A stretch of 64,000 bases of DNA, taken from Heyndrickxia vini (GTDB lineage: Bacteria > Bacillota > Bacilli > Bacillales > Bacillaceae_C). Below the pieces are notes generated by a model. The model had not been told where the DNA came from, searched no databases, and saw only the letters and a list, made by a program, of their open reading frames with translations. Position numbers and translations under genes: made by a program. Positions 50,981 through 60,751 of the stretch are shown one piece after another. The stretch is from NCBI RefSeq assembly GCF_016772275.1, contig NZ_CP065425.1, positions 2,076,653 through 2,140,652 on the forward strand, in the 5' to 3' direction. The first letter of the stretch is position 1, and each line of letters opens with the position of its first letter.

Positions 50981-51997
50981 ATGAGCAAGCATGCTAAACA
51001 TAATCTTCGTGAGTGGAAGAAGAAATTAGCTTCATTTGAACGGCCAAGATTATCGACAAGTGTTGGACAGGTGATAACATCAGTTGGTCCATTCCTCATT
51101 TTATGGAGCATGGCATATTTTAGTCTTAATGTATCCTTTTGGCTTACACTTTTATGTGCTATTCCAGCAGCGGGATTTTTAGTTCGTACATTTATCATTT
51201 TTCATGATTGTACACATTATTCCTTTTTCAAAAACCGTAGAGCAAATGAAGTTGTAGGCATTATTACAGGATTGTTTACATTTTGTTCATATGAACAATG
51301 GAAGCACAGCCATTCTCTCCATCATGCAACAAATGGTCATTTGGATAAACGTGGTGATGGAGATGTTTGGACAATGACATTACAAGAGTATGCGGAAGCG
51401 TCATGGCTCAAACGAGTATGGTACCGCATTTATAGAAATCCATTTATTATGTTTATCATTGGTCCATTATACCTCTTTTTAATCTCGTACCGTTTTAATA
51501 GAAAAAAAGCCACAAAAAAAGAAAAAAGACATGTGTGGATGACAAATATAATTTTACTATTTGTTGTGCTATTACTTGGATTTACACTAGGATGGAAAGC
51601 TTTTATATTAGTGGAATTACCAATATTTTATATTGCTTCCTTTGGAGGCGTTTGGTTATTCTATGTACAGCATCAATTTGAGGATGGATACTTTGAAAAT
51701 GGAGAAAATTGGGATTATGTTGAAGCTGCACTTAAAGGAAGCTCTTATTATAAATTGCCGAAACTTCTACAATGGTTCTCAGGTAATATTGGATTTCACC
51801 ATGTACATCACCTGAATTCTCGTGTACCAAATTATCATCTTGAAAAAGCCCATAAAAGTGATCCAAGTCTTCAAGATGTACCGACGTTAACGCTATGGAC
51901 AAGTTTAAAGTCCCTCACCTTTAAACTTTGGGATGAAAAATCCAAAAAATTTATAGGTAATCGAGAAATCCACCGCTTTATTCGTAACAACATTTAG
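50981..51997 (+). CDS. des: Membrane phospholipid delta-5-type fatty acid desaturase
   Basis: A 338-residue acyl-lipid desaturase. The three histidine boxes are complete: HDCTHYSFF, HSHSLHHAT and HHVHHLNSRVPNY. Four to six helices surround them, and the overall sequence tracks closely with Bacillus subtilis Des (LDKRGxGDxW, YRNPFIMFIxGPxYxFLI, GVWLFYVQHxFED). Des introduces cis double bonds into membrane lipids to keep fluidity in the cold. The desKR two-component genes that follow des in Bacillus subtilis are absent here; a PadR operon lies upstream with a 73-base gap and no terminator, so shared control is possible. Confidence 0.92.
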   Translation: MSKHAKHNLREWKKKLASFERPRLSTSVGQVITSVGPFLILWSMAYFSLNVSFWLTLLCAIPAAGFLVRTFIIFHDCTHYSFFKNRRANEVVGIITGLFTFCSYEQWKHSHSLHHATNGHLDKRGDGDVWTMTLQEYAEASWLKRVWYRIYRNPFIMFIIGPLYLFLISYRFNRKKATKKEKRHVWMTNIILLFVVLLLGFTLGWKAFILVELPIFYIASFGGVWLFYVQHQFEDGYFENGENWDYVEAALKGSSYYKLPKLLQWFSGNIGFHHVHHLNSRVPNYHLEKAHKSDPSLQDVPTLTLWTSLKSLTFKLWDEKSKKFIGNREIHRFIRNNI

Positions 51998-52013
51998 GAT
52001 ATTAGTATATTTG

Positions 52014-52058
52014 TAGGCAGACCGAACTGTAAATTAACAGTTCAATCTGCCTATCTTT
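52014..52058 (+). terminator. Terminator of the des gene
   Basis: A 17-bp stem (TAGGCAGACCGAACTGT/ACAGTTCAATCTGCCTA with G-U pairs) and a 6-base loop followed by six Ts. Confidence 0.85.
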
Positions 52059-52099
52059 TTTGTCCTTAGTCCACTCATGGAGAACAAATGTCCAAAAGT

Positions 52100-52112
52100 G
52101 GTGCCAGGCACC
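52100..52112. repeat. Palindromic GGTGCCAGGCACC element
   Basis: A 13-base palindrome with 6-bp arms around one A, directly abutting the ilvA stop codon. The same core is known as a dispersed intergenic motif in several Firmicutes genomes; only one copy occurs in this window. Confidence 0.55.
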
Positions 52113-53379
52113 TAAATTAAAAGTTGAAATAGGCTGCTGTCTTTGTTTAGTTCGGTGAAGGGGAAGCCCTTTTTCTTCATTCGCTCAATGAGGGATTGGT
52201 AGTCTTGGCTTCTTTTTAATTCGATACCGACGAGTCCTGGGCCACTTTCTTTATTATTTTTTTTCGTGTATTCGAATGTTGTTATGTCATCGTCAGGCCC
52301 TAGAACATTATCTAAAAATTCCCGAAGAGCACCTGCTCTTTGTGGAAAGTCTACGATAAAGTAATAAAGTAACCCTTCATGAATAAGTGATTTTTCTTTG
52401 ATTTCTTGCATTCTGCCAATATCGTTATTTCCTCCACTAATAACACAAACGATGGATTTCCTTTGATTTGATCTTTATAATAATCAAGTGCTGCAATTGG
52501 CAGTGCCCCTGCTGGTTCCGCTACAATCGCATGTTCATTGTATAACTCTAAAATAGCTGTACATACCTTCCCTTCCGGAACAGGAATAATATCATCTACT
52601 AATCGATTGCAGATTTCGAAAGTTTTTTGCCCTACACACTTTACGGCAGCACCATCAACAAATTTATCAATATGAGAAAGTGAATGTACAGCCCCATTTT
52701 GGATAGATGCCTTCATGCTTGAAGCACCACTAGGTTCTACTCCAATCAGCTTTGTTAAGGGCGTAACACTTTTTATGTATGTACTAATGCCGGACATTAA
52801 CCCGCCCCCGCCGATACTGGCAAAAACATAATCAGGAGCTTCTTCCACATCATTTAAAATTTCTACAGCAACCGTCCCTTGACCGGCAATGACATTTTCG
52901 TCATCAAAAGGATGAATAAATACTCTTCCTTCTTGATCTGCACATTTAAATGCACTTGCTGAAGAATCGTCAAATGTATCCCCGGTAAGAACGACCTCGA
53001 CAAATTCCCGGCCAAACATTTTTACTTGGTCAATTTTTTGTTTAGGGGTTGTTTGCGGCATAAAAATCTTTCCATGAATACCTAGATCACGACATGTATA
53101 GGCTACTCCCTGGGCGTGATTCCCGGCACTTGCACAAATTACTCCTTTTTCCCGTGCAACATTTTCAATTGACTTAATCTTATAATAGGCACCTCTAAGT
53201 TTAAATGAACGGACAAATTGTAGGTCTTCCCTTTTTAAGTACACATTACATTGATATTTTTCTGATAACCGTTCATTTTTTTGTAATGGTGTATGCGCCA
53301 CAATATCTTTTAGCTGTTGATACGCAATTAAAATGTCTTCCACATGTACTGTTTTTGCTTTCACCATTTCTTGACTCAT
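52112..53379 (-). pseudogene. ilvA: Threonine deaminase with single-base frameshift
   Basis: PLP-dependent threonine dehydratase (first committed step of isoleucine synthesis). The catalytic part starts at the ATG at 53379, with PLP Lys in RSFKLRGAYYK, CASAGNHAQG, and SIGGGGLMSG. The frame is lost at ALDYYKDQIKGN near 52456, where a GGAAATCC would restore the conserved IVCVISGGNNDIGRMQEIK if one more A were present. The rest, including the C-terminal regulatory domain from QEIKEKSLIHEG to the TAG at 52112, is intact in the shifted frame. Adding one base gives a 422-residue protein, the length I recall for Bacillus IlvA. Either a real inactivation, a slippage site, or a sequencing error in an A-run. 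Confidence 0.85.
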
Positions 53380-53602
53380 TCTTTAACCTTCCTTCTACAG
53401 AATTTTTCTATAATTTTTACATTATAGCACTTTAAATAAAGAAATTGAATACAAATTTTCGAAATATTCAGATGAAAACGTTATCATTTTAAAATATAGC
53501 ATTTGTTGTACTAGATTGTTGTTTTACCCTTAGGTACTCACTTACCACTCTAATCTACATGGCGTTAATATCCCCACCGTATTTTAACAAAGCATAAAAT
53601 AA

Positions 53603-53632
53603 AAAAAGGACATGGCAATTACGCCAATGTCC
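53603..53632 (-). terminator. Terminator of the GIY-YIG gene
   Basis: On the minus strand GGACATTGGC/GCCATGTCC (one bulge) with a 6-base loop followed by seven Ts. Confidence 0.75.
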
Positions 53633-53640
53633 AAAATTTA

Positions 53641-54015
53641 TTACTTATAAAATACTTTATCTATATTATATTTTGCTTGAAATTTATTAATGATATAGGT
53701 TTCATATATTTCTCTTTCCATTGGATTCTCAACATAAACTACTGCGATTTTTTGAACTTCATCTCGGTGTTTTTTAATCGCTGATACATTATCATCAAAA
53801 TGCTTTGTTACTCGTTGACGGAGCTTTCTAGCTTTTCCAACAAATAAAAGTTCATCTTTATCATTATAAAAAAGGATGATTCCGCCTTTTTCTCTTGAAA
53901 TTTGTCTGAATTCTGTAAATCCATACTCACTACTTATTTTATGATCTTTTACATCCTCTAGTGGTTTCTTTTTTGTAATAATTACATCCGCTTTAGGTAT
54001 ATCGATTTTTATCAT
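53641..54015 (-). CDS. GIY-YIG domain protein
   Basis: A 124-residue protein with a divergent GIY-YIG nuclease domain (residues about 40-124): GIILFYNDKDELLFVGKARKLRQRVTKHF replaces the GIY and YIG tripeptides with GII and FVG, the catalytic Arg is retained in LRQRV, and a downstream Glu lies in PMEREIYETYIINKF. It resembles the isolated N-terminal UvrC-like domain. The start is the ATG nine bases after GGGAAG; an upstream in-frame GTG is possible. It may be a DNA repair or restriction-linked nuclease; activity is unproven. Confidence 0.78.
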   Translation of the reverse strand: MIKIDIPKADVIITKKKPLEDVKDHKISSEYGFTEFRQISREKGGIILFYNDKDELLFVGKARKLRQRVTKHFDDNVSAIKKHRDEVQKIAVVYVENPMEREIYETYIINKFQAKYNIDKVFYK

Positions 54016-54072
54016 TAATGTCACTTCCCATTTTGAATTGAATATTCATTATAGCATAATTAGATATGAAAA

Positions 54073-54106
54073 ACCCCCATGCCGATGGATAAAAAAGACA
54101 TGGGGA
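54073..54106 (-). terminator. Terminator of the ribose operon
   Basis: Stem CCCCATGTC/GGCATGGGG with a 15-base loop and a T-run on the minus strand, a few bases after the rbsB stop. Confidence 0.78.
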
Positions 54107-54112
54107 TAGATT

Positions 54113-55030
54113 TTATTTTTTCGTAACTAGCTTCAATGGTGCTGGGATATTCTTTTCAACTTTTTTCCCTTGCAGGACATCGCCAGCTGCGTTAACGGCA
54201 AGTTTACCGATTAGTTCTGGTTGTTGGGCTACGGTTGCATTTAATTTTCCATCTTTAATCGATTTTAGTGCATCGTCATTCCCATCAAATCCAACAACAA
54301 GTATATCCTTACCTGAGCTGTTAATTGCTTCAAGCGCACCGAGAGCCATTTCATCATTATGTGCAAATACGGCTTGTACATCCGGATTTCCTTGAATAAT
54401 ATTTTCCATTACGTTTAATCCTTCTGTTCTGTCAAAGTGTGCCGATTGCTTTTCAACCACTTTTAACTGTTTATCTGCAACATTGTGAAATCCTTTTCCA
54501 CGCTCCCGTGTTGCGGAAGCTCCTGGAACACCTTCTAATTCTACTACATTTGCATTTTTACCAAGCTGATCAACTATATATTCTGCTGCCATTTGACCAC
54601 CTTTAACATTGTCAGACGCAACCAATGATTCAACTTTCCCTTTATCAGCTGAACGGTCGAGCGTTATAACAGGGATGCCAATATCATTCGCGGATTGAAC
54701 TGCTGTTGAAATTGCAGCAGAGTCTGTAGGATTAATTAATAGTGCATCTACACCCTTTTGCAATAAATCCTGAACATCATTCACTTGCTTAGCAGAATCA
54801 TTTTGAGCATCAATTACAATTACATCGATTCCCTTTGTTTTCGCTTCTTTAACAACACCATTTTTCAATGATACGAAAAATGGGTTATTTAAAGTGGAAA
54901 CAGATAATCCAATTTTAATATTTTTTAAATTATTTTTCTTAGCTGGCTTTGCCCAGTTAGGAGGCTGCATCGAACAAGCTCCCAGTAGAATCATAGTTAA
55001 GGACATAAGAAGCACAAGTAATTTTTTCAT
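54113..55030 (-). CDS. rbsB: D-ribose ABC transporter substrate-binding lipoprotein
   Basis: Extracellular ribose-binding lipoprotein of the periplasmic-binding/LacI fold, 305 residues. Signal peptide with lipobox LGAC (Cys19). The mature protein has KIGLSVSTLNNPFFVSLKNG, VIVIDAQND, LDRSADKG and AHNDEMALGALEAI, matching RbsB ligand-binding segments. It is the last gene of rbsRKDACB, 12 bases after rbsC, with a terminator downstream. Confidence 0.93.
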   Translation of the reverse strand: MKKLLVLLMSLTMILLGACSMQPPNWAKPAKKNNLKNIKIGLSVSTLNNPFFVSLKNGVVKEAKTKGIDVIVIDAQNDSAKQVNDVQDLLQKGVDALLINPTDSAAISTAVQSANDIGIPVITLDRSADKGKVESLVASDNVKGGQMAAEYIVDQLGKNANVVELEGVPGASATRERGKGFHNVADKQLKVVEKQSAHFDRTEGLNVMENIIQGNPDVQAVFAHNDEMALGALEAINSSGKDILVVGFDGNDDALKSIKDGKLNATVAQQPELIGKLAVNAAGDVLQGKKVEKNIPAPLKLVTKK

Positions 55031-55042
55031 TGAGTAACCCTC

Positions 55043-56014
55043 CTATGCTGATTTTTTACGGTCTAGTAAGACAGCAATTAAAATGACGATCCCTTTGACA
55101 ACCATTTGATAAAATGATGAAACACCTAGTAAATTTAATCCATTATTCAATGTTCCTATTATTAATGCACCGATTAGTGTACCAAATATTTTACCGCGTC
55201 CGCCTGACAAGCTTGTTCCACCAAGAACAACAGCTGCGATTGCATCAAGCTCATAAGAAGTACCTGCTGTCGGTTGCGCTGAATCCAAACGTGAAATTAA
55301 TATAGCACCAGCTAATGCTGATAAAAGTCCAGCTAATGAGTAAATCATTATTTTTACACGTGGAACTTTTATTCCAGAAATTAGCGCTGCTTTTTCATTT
55401 CCTCCAATTGCATATGTTTTACGACCAAATGGTGTCTTATGAAGAATTACATATAAAATGACAAATGTAATGATCATCGTAATCGCAGGAACGGGTATTC
55501 CTAAAAAGTATCCTCGTCCAAATAATTGAAACAATAAGCTATCACTTAAACCTGTTATCGGATTTCCATCGGTATATACTAATGTTAATCCTCTAAAAAC
55601 CGTCATCGTAGCCAATGTGGCGATGAATGGTGCCATCTTACCTTTCGTAATGAGTAAACCGTTTACCATCCCCATGACTCCACCTAAAAGGCATCCGATA
55701 ATAATAGCAAGAATAGGATCTAACCCTGACACCATCATTCCCGCCATCAATGCACTGGATAGTGCCAAAATCGAACCTACTGATAAATCAATTCCACCTG
55801 TAAGAATAACAAACGTCATCCCATAAGCAATTAATGCATTTATCGCTACCTGTCTTAGTAAATTTAATATATTTAAAGGCTGTAAAAAACTTGGGTTCAA
55901 AATCGACACGATAATGACTAGTATGATAAATCCCAAGAGAGGGCCAAGCTTTTGCATCATATTATCTACATGATTGACTTTTCTGATTGTCTTTGTTTCG
56001 CTAGCAGACTTCAT
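55043..56014 (-). CDS. rbsC: D-ribose ABC transporter permease
   Basis: A 323-residue membrane permease of the BPD_transp_2 (sugar) family with about ten helices. MTFVILTGGIDLSVGSILALSSALMAGM and FGRKTYAIGGNEKAALISGIKVPRVK are signature regions of RbsC, the latter the cytoplasmic coupling loop. It lies one base after rbsA and 12 bases before rbsB. Works with RbsA and RbsB for high-affinity ribose uptake. Confidence 0.93.
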   Translation of the reverse strand: MKSASETKTIRKVNHVDNMMQKLGPLLGFIILVIIVSILNPSFLQPLNILNLLRQVAINALIAYGMTFVILTGGIDLSVGSILALSSALMAGMMVSGLDPILAIIIGCLLGGVMGMVNGLLITKGKMAPFIATLATMTVFRGLTLVYTDGNPITGLSDSLLFQLFGRGYFLGIPVPAITMIITFVILYVILHKTPFGRKTYAIGGNEKAALISGIKVPRVKIMIYSLAGLLSALAGAILISRLDSAQPTAGTSYELDAIAAVVLGGTSLSGGRGKIFGTLIGALIIGTLNNGLNLLGVSSFYQMVVKGIVILIAVLLDRKKSA

Positions 56015-56015
56015 C

Positions 56016-57497
56016 TTATTGACCTCCTGTTGCTAATGTCATAATACTTTCTTGTGTTGCCTCTTCTTTTAATAATTCACCACTAATTCTTCCTTCATGA
56101 ACAACGAGAATGCGGTCACTCATACCAAGTATCTCGGGCAATTCGGAGGAAACCATAATGATTGCAACCCCACGGGAAGTTAATTCATTCATTAAGTCAT
56201 AAATTTCTCTTTTTGCACCAACATCTACACCTCTAGTTGGTTCATCCATAATCAGTACTTTTGGACCAATTCCAACCCATTTCGCAATTACGACTTTTTG
56301 CTGATTTCCACCAGAGAGACTTCCAACAGTTGCAGCAGCTGATTCTGTTTTTACAGTTAAACGTTTAATTAACATGTCCACAAAATCTTGTTCGTTCTTC
56401 TCTTTAATAAGACCCTTCGGAGCAAAGCTTTTCAAACTAGGCAGCACGATATTATCACGAATGGAAAAGTCTAAAATTAATCCTTCATCTTTACGATCCT
56501 CTGTTATAAAACCGATTCCATGCTCTATTGCTTGATAAGGTGTTTTTATGCTTACTTTTTCTCCATTTATTAACGTTTCCCCTGAATCAAATTTATCCAG
56601 TGCAAATATGGCCCTCATTATTTCCGTACGACCAGCGCCCATTAACCCGGAAACTCCGACGATTTCACCGGATCTTACAAAGAAATTAATATTGTCAAAA
56701 ACCCCTTTTCTCGTAAAGTTTTTGACCTCAAGAACCGTCTTTCCAAGATTGGCTACGCGTTTTGGAAAACGTTCTGTTAATTCTCGACCCACCATTTTTT
56801 TAACGACTTCATCAAAACTTGTTTCTGGAATAGGTTTTGTGTCGACCGTTTTTCCATCTCTCATAACTGTGATGCGGTCACAAATTGAAAAAATTTCCTC
56901 CATACGGTGAGATATATAAACGATTGAAACTCCTTCTTTTTTCAAAGACGCAATCACTTCAAATAGTTTCTGAATTTCCCTTTCCGTTAATGCTGCTGTA
57001 GGTTCATCCATAATAATGACTTTTGCATCTGTTAATAAAGCTTTCGCTATTTCAATCATTTGTTGTTGACCAACAGAGCATTGGCCGGCTTCTTGTTCGA
57101 GTGGAATCGTAACAGATAGTCGTTTGAATTGCTCCAATGCTAGCGTTTTCATTTCATTTGATTTTAAAAGTCCGAATGCGGACTTCAATTCTTTTCCAAT
57201 AAACAAATTATCTAAAACGGTCATATCAGGCCAAATATTTAATTCCTGATGTATAAAAGTTATTCCATGTTGTTCTGCTATTTTAGGATTAGAAAAATAG
57301 GTTTCTTTTTCATCAATCATAATTGTACCTTGATCCAATTTGTGCAGACCAGTTAGAATGTTCATTAACGTCGATTTCCCCGCACCATTTTCACCCATTA
57401 GCGCATGGACCTCTCCTGGAAGAAGTTCAAAATTCACACCCGTCAATACTTGATTTGTACCAAATGATTTATGGATGTTTTTCATCGAAATCTTCAT
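56016..57497 (-). CDS. rbsA: Ribose ABC transporter ATPase (double cassette)
   Basis: A 493-residue ATPase made of two nucleotide-binding domains. The N-terminal domain has Walker [10 protein letters not shown], signature [16 protein letters not shown] and Walker B VIIMDEPT; the C-terminal domain has a degenerate Walker A ([11 protein letters not shown]), signature [14 protein letters not shown] and [10 protein letters not shown]. This is the plan of RbsA/MglA/XylG proteins. Adjacent to rbsC. A 73-base gap separates it from rbsD, with no terminator seen. Confidence 0.94.
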   Translation of the reverse strand: MKISMKNIHKSFGTNQVLTGVNFELLPGEVHALMGENGAGKSTLMNILTGLHKLDQGTIMIDEKETYFSNPKIAEQHGITFIHQELNIWPDMTVLDNLFIGKELKSAFGLLKSNEMKTLALEQFKRLSVTIPLEQEAGQCSVGQQQMIEIAKALLTDAKVIIMDEPTAALTEREIQKLFEVIASLKKEGVSIVYISHRMEEIFSICDRITVMRDGKTVDTKPIPETSFDEVVKKMVGRELTERFPKRVANLGKTVLEVKNFTRKGVFDNINFFVRSGEIVGVSGLMGAGRTEIMRAIFALDKFDSGETLINGEKVSIKTPYQAIEHGIGFITEDRKDEGLILDFSIRDNIVLPSLKSFAPKGLIKEKNEQDFVDMLIKRLTVKTESAAATVGSLSGGNQQKVVIAKWVGIGPKVLIMDEPTRGVDVGAKREIYDLMNELTSRGVAIIMVSSELPEILGMSDRILVVHEGRISGELLKEEATQESIMTLATGGQ

Positions 57498-57570
57498 TTT
57501 GCTTCACCCCTTTTTATTAATCGCTTTTTTCCTAAGATGAACATGCAACAATGTATAAGTAAATCGCCTT

Positions 57571-57966
57571 TTAAAAAATAACTCCAGCTTGTAAAATACA
57601 ATTTGCGTAGGGAGTTGCTTCCCCAGTTCGAATGACTGCCTTCGCGTTTTTCGTTAATTCTTTCAATCTTTCGTGAGAAACCATTTCGATCTTCGCATCA
57701 TTAAAATGATTTTTCATATATTCATAAGTTAAATTGTTTTGTGATTCAATTTCATTAGCGAGTATAATCTTTTCTATTTTCATATCTTCCTTTATCGTAG
57801 AAACAACATCTGTAAAACTAGGAACACCTAATTTTAATGCAAGATCAATTTTTTGTACTCCATTGGGTATTGGTAACCCTGCATCCGCTATTACAATATA
57901 ATCCGTATGTCCGAGATCAGAAAGTACTTTAGATATATGACTATTTAAAATGCCATTTAATTTCAA
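57571..57966 (-). CDS. rbsD: D-ribose pyranase
   Basis: A 131-residue enzyme that interconverts the beta-pyranose and furanose forms of ribose so ribokinase can act. The N-terminal [34 protein letters not shown] and C-terminal [20 protein letters not shown] with the catalytic His/Asp residues match RbsD. The ATG overlaps the ribokinase stop by four bases, giving coupled translation. Confidence 0.94.
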   Translation of the reverse strand: MKLNGILNSHISKVLSDLGHTDYIVIADAGLPIPNGVQKIDLALKLGVPSFTDVVSTIKEDMKIEKIILANEIESQNNLTYEYMKNHFNDAKIEMVSHERLKELTKNAKAVIRTGEATPYANCILQAGVIF

Positions 57967-58847
57967 TTCTTTAAACCTCCTTCCACTTCAGCTCTTGAGG
58001 GCATTCCACCTTGTGCACCAAATTTCGTAACTGAAAGCGAAGCTGCTCGATTGGCAAACCGAACACAGTCTTCCATCGATTGTCCTTCAGCTAAAGCAAC
58101 GGCAAAAGCCGCATTAAATGTATCTCCTGCACCAGTTGTATCAACGGCTTCAACCTTAAAGGTAGGAATAAGCATTTCTTTTTCACCATTGTGATAGCGT
58201 ACACCTCGGACTCCTTCTGTGATAAACAATTTATTTGGGAATTTTTTTAAAACATTCTCAATTTCCATATCCTTAAATAATATTGTTGCTTCATGTTCAT
58301 TTGGAGTTAAATACGTTACTTTTTCGATTATAGAATGACTAATCATCCGCGCCGGAGCTGGATTTAACAAAAGAGGAACACCCAATTCTTTACAGATATC
58401 AGCTACAAATTCTACCGTTTCTTCGGGAATTTCCTGTTGTATTAACACAATATCTGCAGCTTCAAGTACATTCTTGGCTTTACTGACATACTCAGGAGAT
58501 ACATAATTATTTGCACCTTTAACAACAACAATACTGTTATCTCCTTCAGCAAGTGTTATATGCGCTGTACCACTTTCAACACCTGTAACCGGTTCCACAT
58601 AATCGATAATAACTTCATTTTGTTTAAAATTCTCTAGTATTACTTTCCCGAAGTTATCATCTCCTACACAGCCTACCATATACACTTGGGCTCCTAATCG
58701 GCTAGCAGCAACTGCCTGATTTGCTCCTTTACCTCCCGGAACCGTCTTAAACGATTCACCAATAATGGTTTCTCCGGCATTCGGCCGTCTCTTTGCTGAA
58801 ACGACCAAATCGATTGATGAGCTACCAATAACAACAATATTAGACAT
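57963..58847 (-). CDS. rbsK: Ribokinase
   Basis: Phosphorylates D-ribose to ribose-5-phosphate, 294 residues. PfkB-family motifs are [17 protein letters not shown] near residue 40 and [20 protein letters not shown] (catalytic Asp) near residue 250. The start is the ATG just after an AAAGG within the rbsR end (overlap of eight bases); an in-frame TTG three codons earlier also exists. Located between rbsR and rbsD. Confidence 0.93.
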   Translation of the reverse strand: MSNIVVIGSSSIDLVVSAKRRPNAGETIIGESFKTVPGGKGANQAVAASRLGAQVYMVGCVGDDNFGKVILENFKQNEVIIDYVEPVTGVESGTAHITLAEGDNSIVVVKGANNYVSPEYVSKAKNVLEAADIVLIQQEIPEETVEFVADICKELGVPLLLNPAPARMISHSIIEKVTYLTPNEHEATILFKDMEIENVLKKFPNKLFITEGVRGVRYHNGEKEMLIPTFKVEAVDTTGAGDTFNAAFAVALAEGQSMEDCVRFANRAASLSVTKFGAQGGMPSRAEVEGGLKN

Positions 58848-59829
58848 TTTTATCAACCTTTCTCGTTGTACTTCTTTCTATAAAAGTAACAGGCAATTGA
58901 ATATTTTGTTCGTCTTCTTTTTTGTTATTTATCTGTTTAATTAAAAGTCTTGCTGCCTCTTTTCCCATTTCATAGGCAGGTTGTCTAATCGTTGATAACG
59001 GAGGGAACAACAATGCACTATGTGGAATATCATCAAAACCAATTATCTGTATGTCTTCCGGTATTGATCTTCCTGAGCGTAATGATTCATGTAAAACTGC
59101 AGTTGCTACAATATCATTACTTGCAATAACTCCATCGGTATCTCCATATTTTTCAAATAAATCCTTCGCCCACTTTTCTGCATCATTAAAGGAAAAGGAG
59201 GATGTTGTCATTACATAGAAATTCACATCGGAAGAACTTAGCACTTCAAGCGCACCTTGAAACCGATCTCTGGCCGTCTGCAAATGCGAAGGACCTTTTA
59301 TTAATGTAATTCGTTTGCTTCCCCTTTTAATGATTTCTTTGGCAGCGATTCTTCCTCCTTCCATACCATCAGCATATACGGATGGAAGGCTTGTTGATGT
59401 TCGATCCAAAAAAACGACTGGAATCGACAAATCATCATAAGTCGATTTACTTAAGTTATTAGTCATTGATATTAGACCAATAACATTATTCTGTTGAAAT
59501 GTTTGTATATAATCCTTTTCTTTTTCGGCGTCTTCGTCCGTATTCCCAAATATGATCCGAAAATCGTGAAGTCTCATTTCATCTTCTACTCCACGAGCTA
59601 AAAGCGGGAAGAAAGGATTTGTAATATCAGGTAATAAAAGTCCAATAAGTTTTGATTTCCGTTTAAATAATGAACGGGCTACTTCATTCGGACTATAATT
59701 TAATTTTTCAATTGCTGCATTAACCGCTTTTCTTGTATCTTCATGTACGTAACCGGTTTCATTTAACACTCTAGAAACCGTTGCAACTGATACTCCTGCT
59801 GCTTTCGCAACTTCACGAATTGTTGCCAG
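58840..59829 (-). CDS. rbsR: LacI-family ribose operon repressor (CTG start)
   Basis: A 329-residue transcriptional repressor. The helix-turn-helix begins ATIREVAKAAGVSVATVSRVLN, in frame, directly after a CTG codon at 59827-59829 that lies six bases after AAAAGAGGTGA. There is no ATG, GTG or TTG before the helix-turn-helix that could start the protein, and the next GTG would remove most of it, so CTG is the likely initiator. The sugar-binding domain follows (GLLLPDITNPFFPLLARGVED, GFDDIPHS). First gene of the ribose operon; autoregulation through the operator at 59848-59861 is likely. Confidence 0.88.
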   Translation of the reverse strand: MATIREVAKAAGVSVATVSRVLNETGYVHEDTRKAVNAAIEKLNYSPNEVARSLFKRKSKLIGLLLPDITNPFFPLLARGVEDEMRLHDFRIIFGNTDEDAEKEKDYIQTFQQNNVIGLISMTNNLSKSTYDDLSIPVVFLDRTSTSLPSVYADGMEGGRIAAKEIIKRGSKRITLIKGPSHLQTARDRFQGALEVLSSSDVNFYVMTTSSFSFNDAEKWAKDLFEKYGDTDGVIASNDIVATAVLHESLRSGRSIPEDIQIIGFDDIPHSALLFPPLSTIRQPAYEMGKEAARLLIKQINNKKEDEQNIQLPVTFIERSTTRKVDKNV

Positions 59830-59847
59830 TTCGTTTCACCTCTTTTG

Positions 59848-59861
59848 TGTAACCGTTTCCA
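59848..59861. promoter_or_regulatory. Probable RbsR/CcpA operator of the ribose operon
   Basis: TGTAACCGTTTCCA, with central CCG and near-palindromic arms, deviates at one position from the cre consensus TGWNANCGNTNWCA. It is just downstream of the -10 box, so binding by RbsR or CcpA would block transcription. Confidence 0.75.
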
Positions 59862-59866
59862 CATAA

Positions 59867-59895
59867 AGAATACCATACTCATTTTTAAATAACAA
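59867..59895 (-). promoter_or_regulatory. Promoter of the ribose operon
   Basis: On the minus strand TTGTTA and TATTCT with 17-base spacing, with an extended -10 (TGGTATTCT). Confidence 0.7.
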
Positions 59896-59966
59896 GGAAT
59901 TTTTTTCTCTTCATATCAAGAAATGCTTCAATTCATGTCAAATAAACTTATTCTATTAAAACAAAA

Positions 59967-59991
59967 AACCTACTTTTCAAAAAAGTAGGTT
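59967..59991 (-). terminator. Terminator of the cutC gene
   Basis: A perfect 11-bp stem (AACCTACTTTT/AAAAGTAGGTT) with a 3-base loop, T-run on the minus strand. Confidence 0.85.
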
Positions 59992-60001
59992 CAACGGTCT
60001 T

Positions 60002-60697
60002 TTATTTTCTCTTTGAATGGGTTTTAACAATTTTTATAATGTCATGGATTTTTTCCGAATCGATTCCTTGATAAAAACTATCTTGAAAACGAACTCCTGT
60101 GCCAAAATGAATTTCGGAAACATGTACTTCATCCAAAAGTTGAGAAATATTACTTGGTTTCAACCCGGAGCCTGCCAAAATTTCCACTCTATTTGACTTT
60201 TCAATTAATTGTTGAAGTTGATTTGTCGCTTCGATTGCTTTAGCTTTGCCGCCTGAAGTTAATATCCGGGATATTTCTTTGTATTGATCAATCATATTCA
60301 ATGCTTCAAATTGATCATGAACTTCATCAAAAGCACGATGAAAAGTAATATCTAATCCCTTTGATGCGGTTATTAAATAATTTAGAGCATATTCGTCAAC
60401 ATGTTTATCTTCTGTAATTGCTCCAAAAACTACTCCTGCTGCACCAAGTTCTTTACAAATCCTAATATCTTGTGCCATCATTTTCAATTCATCTTCAGTA
60501 TAACAAAAACTTCGACTATGAGGACGAATCATTACATTAACCGGAATTGTGACGGACTGACAAACACTTTCAATCAATCCGTAACTAGGGGTAAGCCCAC
60601 CTTCAAGTACTCCTGTAATTAATTCTATTCGATTTGCGCCTGCTTGCTCAGCTATAATGGAATCCTGTTTTGAATCTGTAATTACTTCGATAATCAT
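60002..60697 (-). CDS. cutC: CutC-family protein
   Basis: A 231-residue TIM-barrel protein of the CutC family. Conserved blocks are NRIELITGVLEGGLTPSYG, VMIRPHSRSFCYTEDEL, GAAGVVFGAI, FHRAFDE and ILTSGGKAKA. It was once linked to copper homeostasis; the activity is still debated. The start is the ATG six bases after GGAGGT, trimming 17 residues of open frame upstream. The gene is 54 bases after the EamA transporter gene and may be co-transcribed. Confidence 0.88.
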   Translation of the reverse strand: MIIEVITDSKQDSIIAEQAGANRIELITGVLEGGLTPSYGLIESVCQSVTIPVNVMIRPHSRSFCYTEDELKMMAQDIRICKELGAAGVVFGAITEDKHVDEYALNYLITASKGLDITFHRAFDEVHDQFEALNMIDQYKEISRILTSGGKAKAIEATNQLQQLIEKSNRVEILAGSGLKPSNISQLLDEVHVSEIHFGTGVRFQDSFYQGIDSEKIHDIIKIVKTHSKRK

Positions 60698-60751
60698 TTC
60701 TTTACCTCCAACTTTTTGTTTTATAAGTGAAATTATGAATTCCTTCATTAT

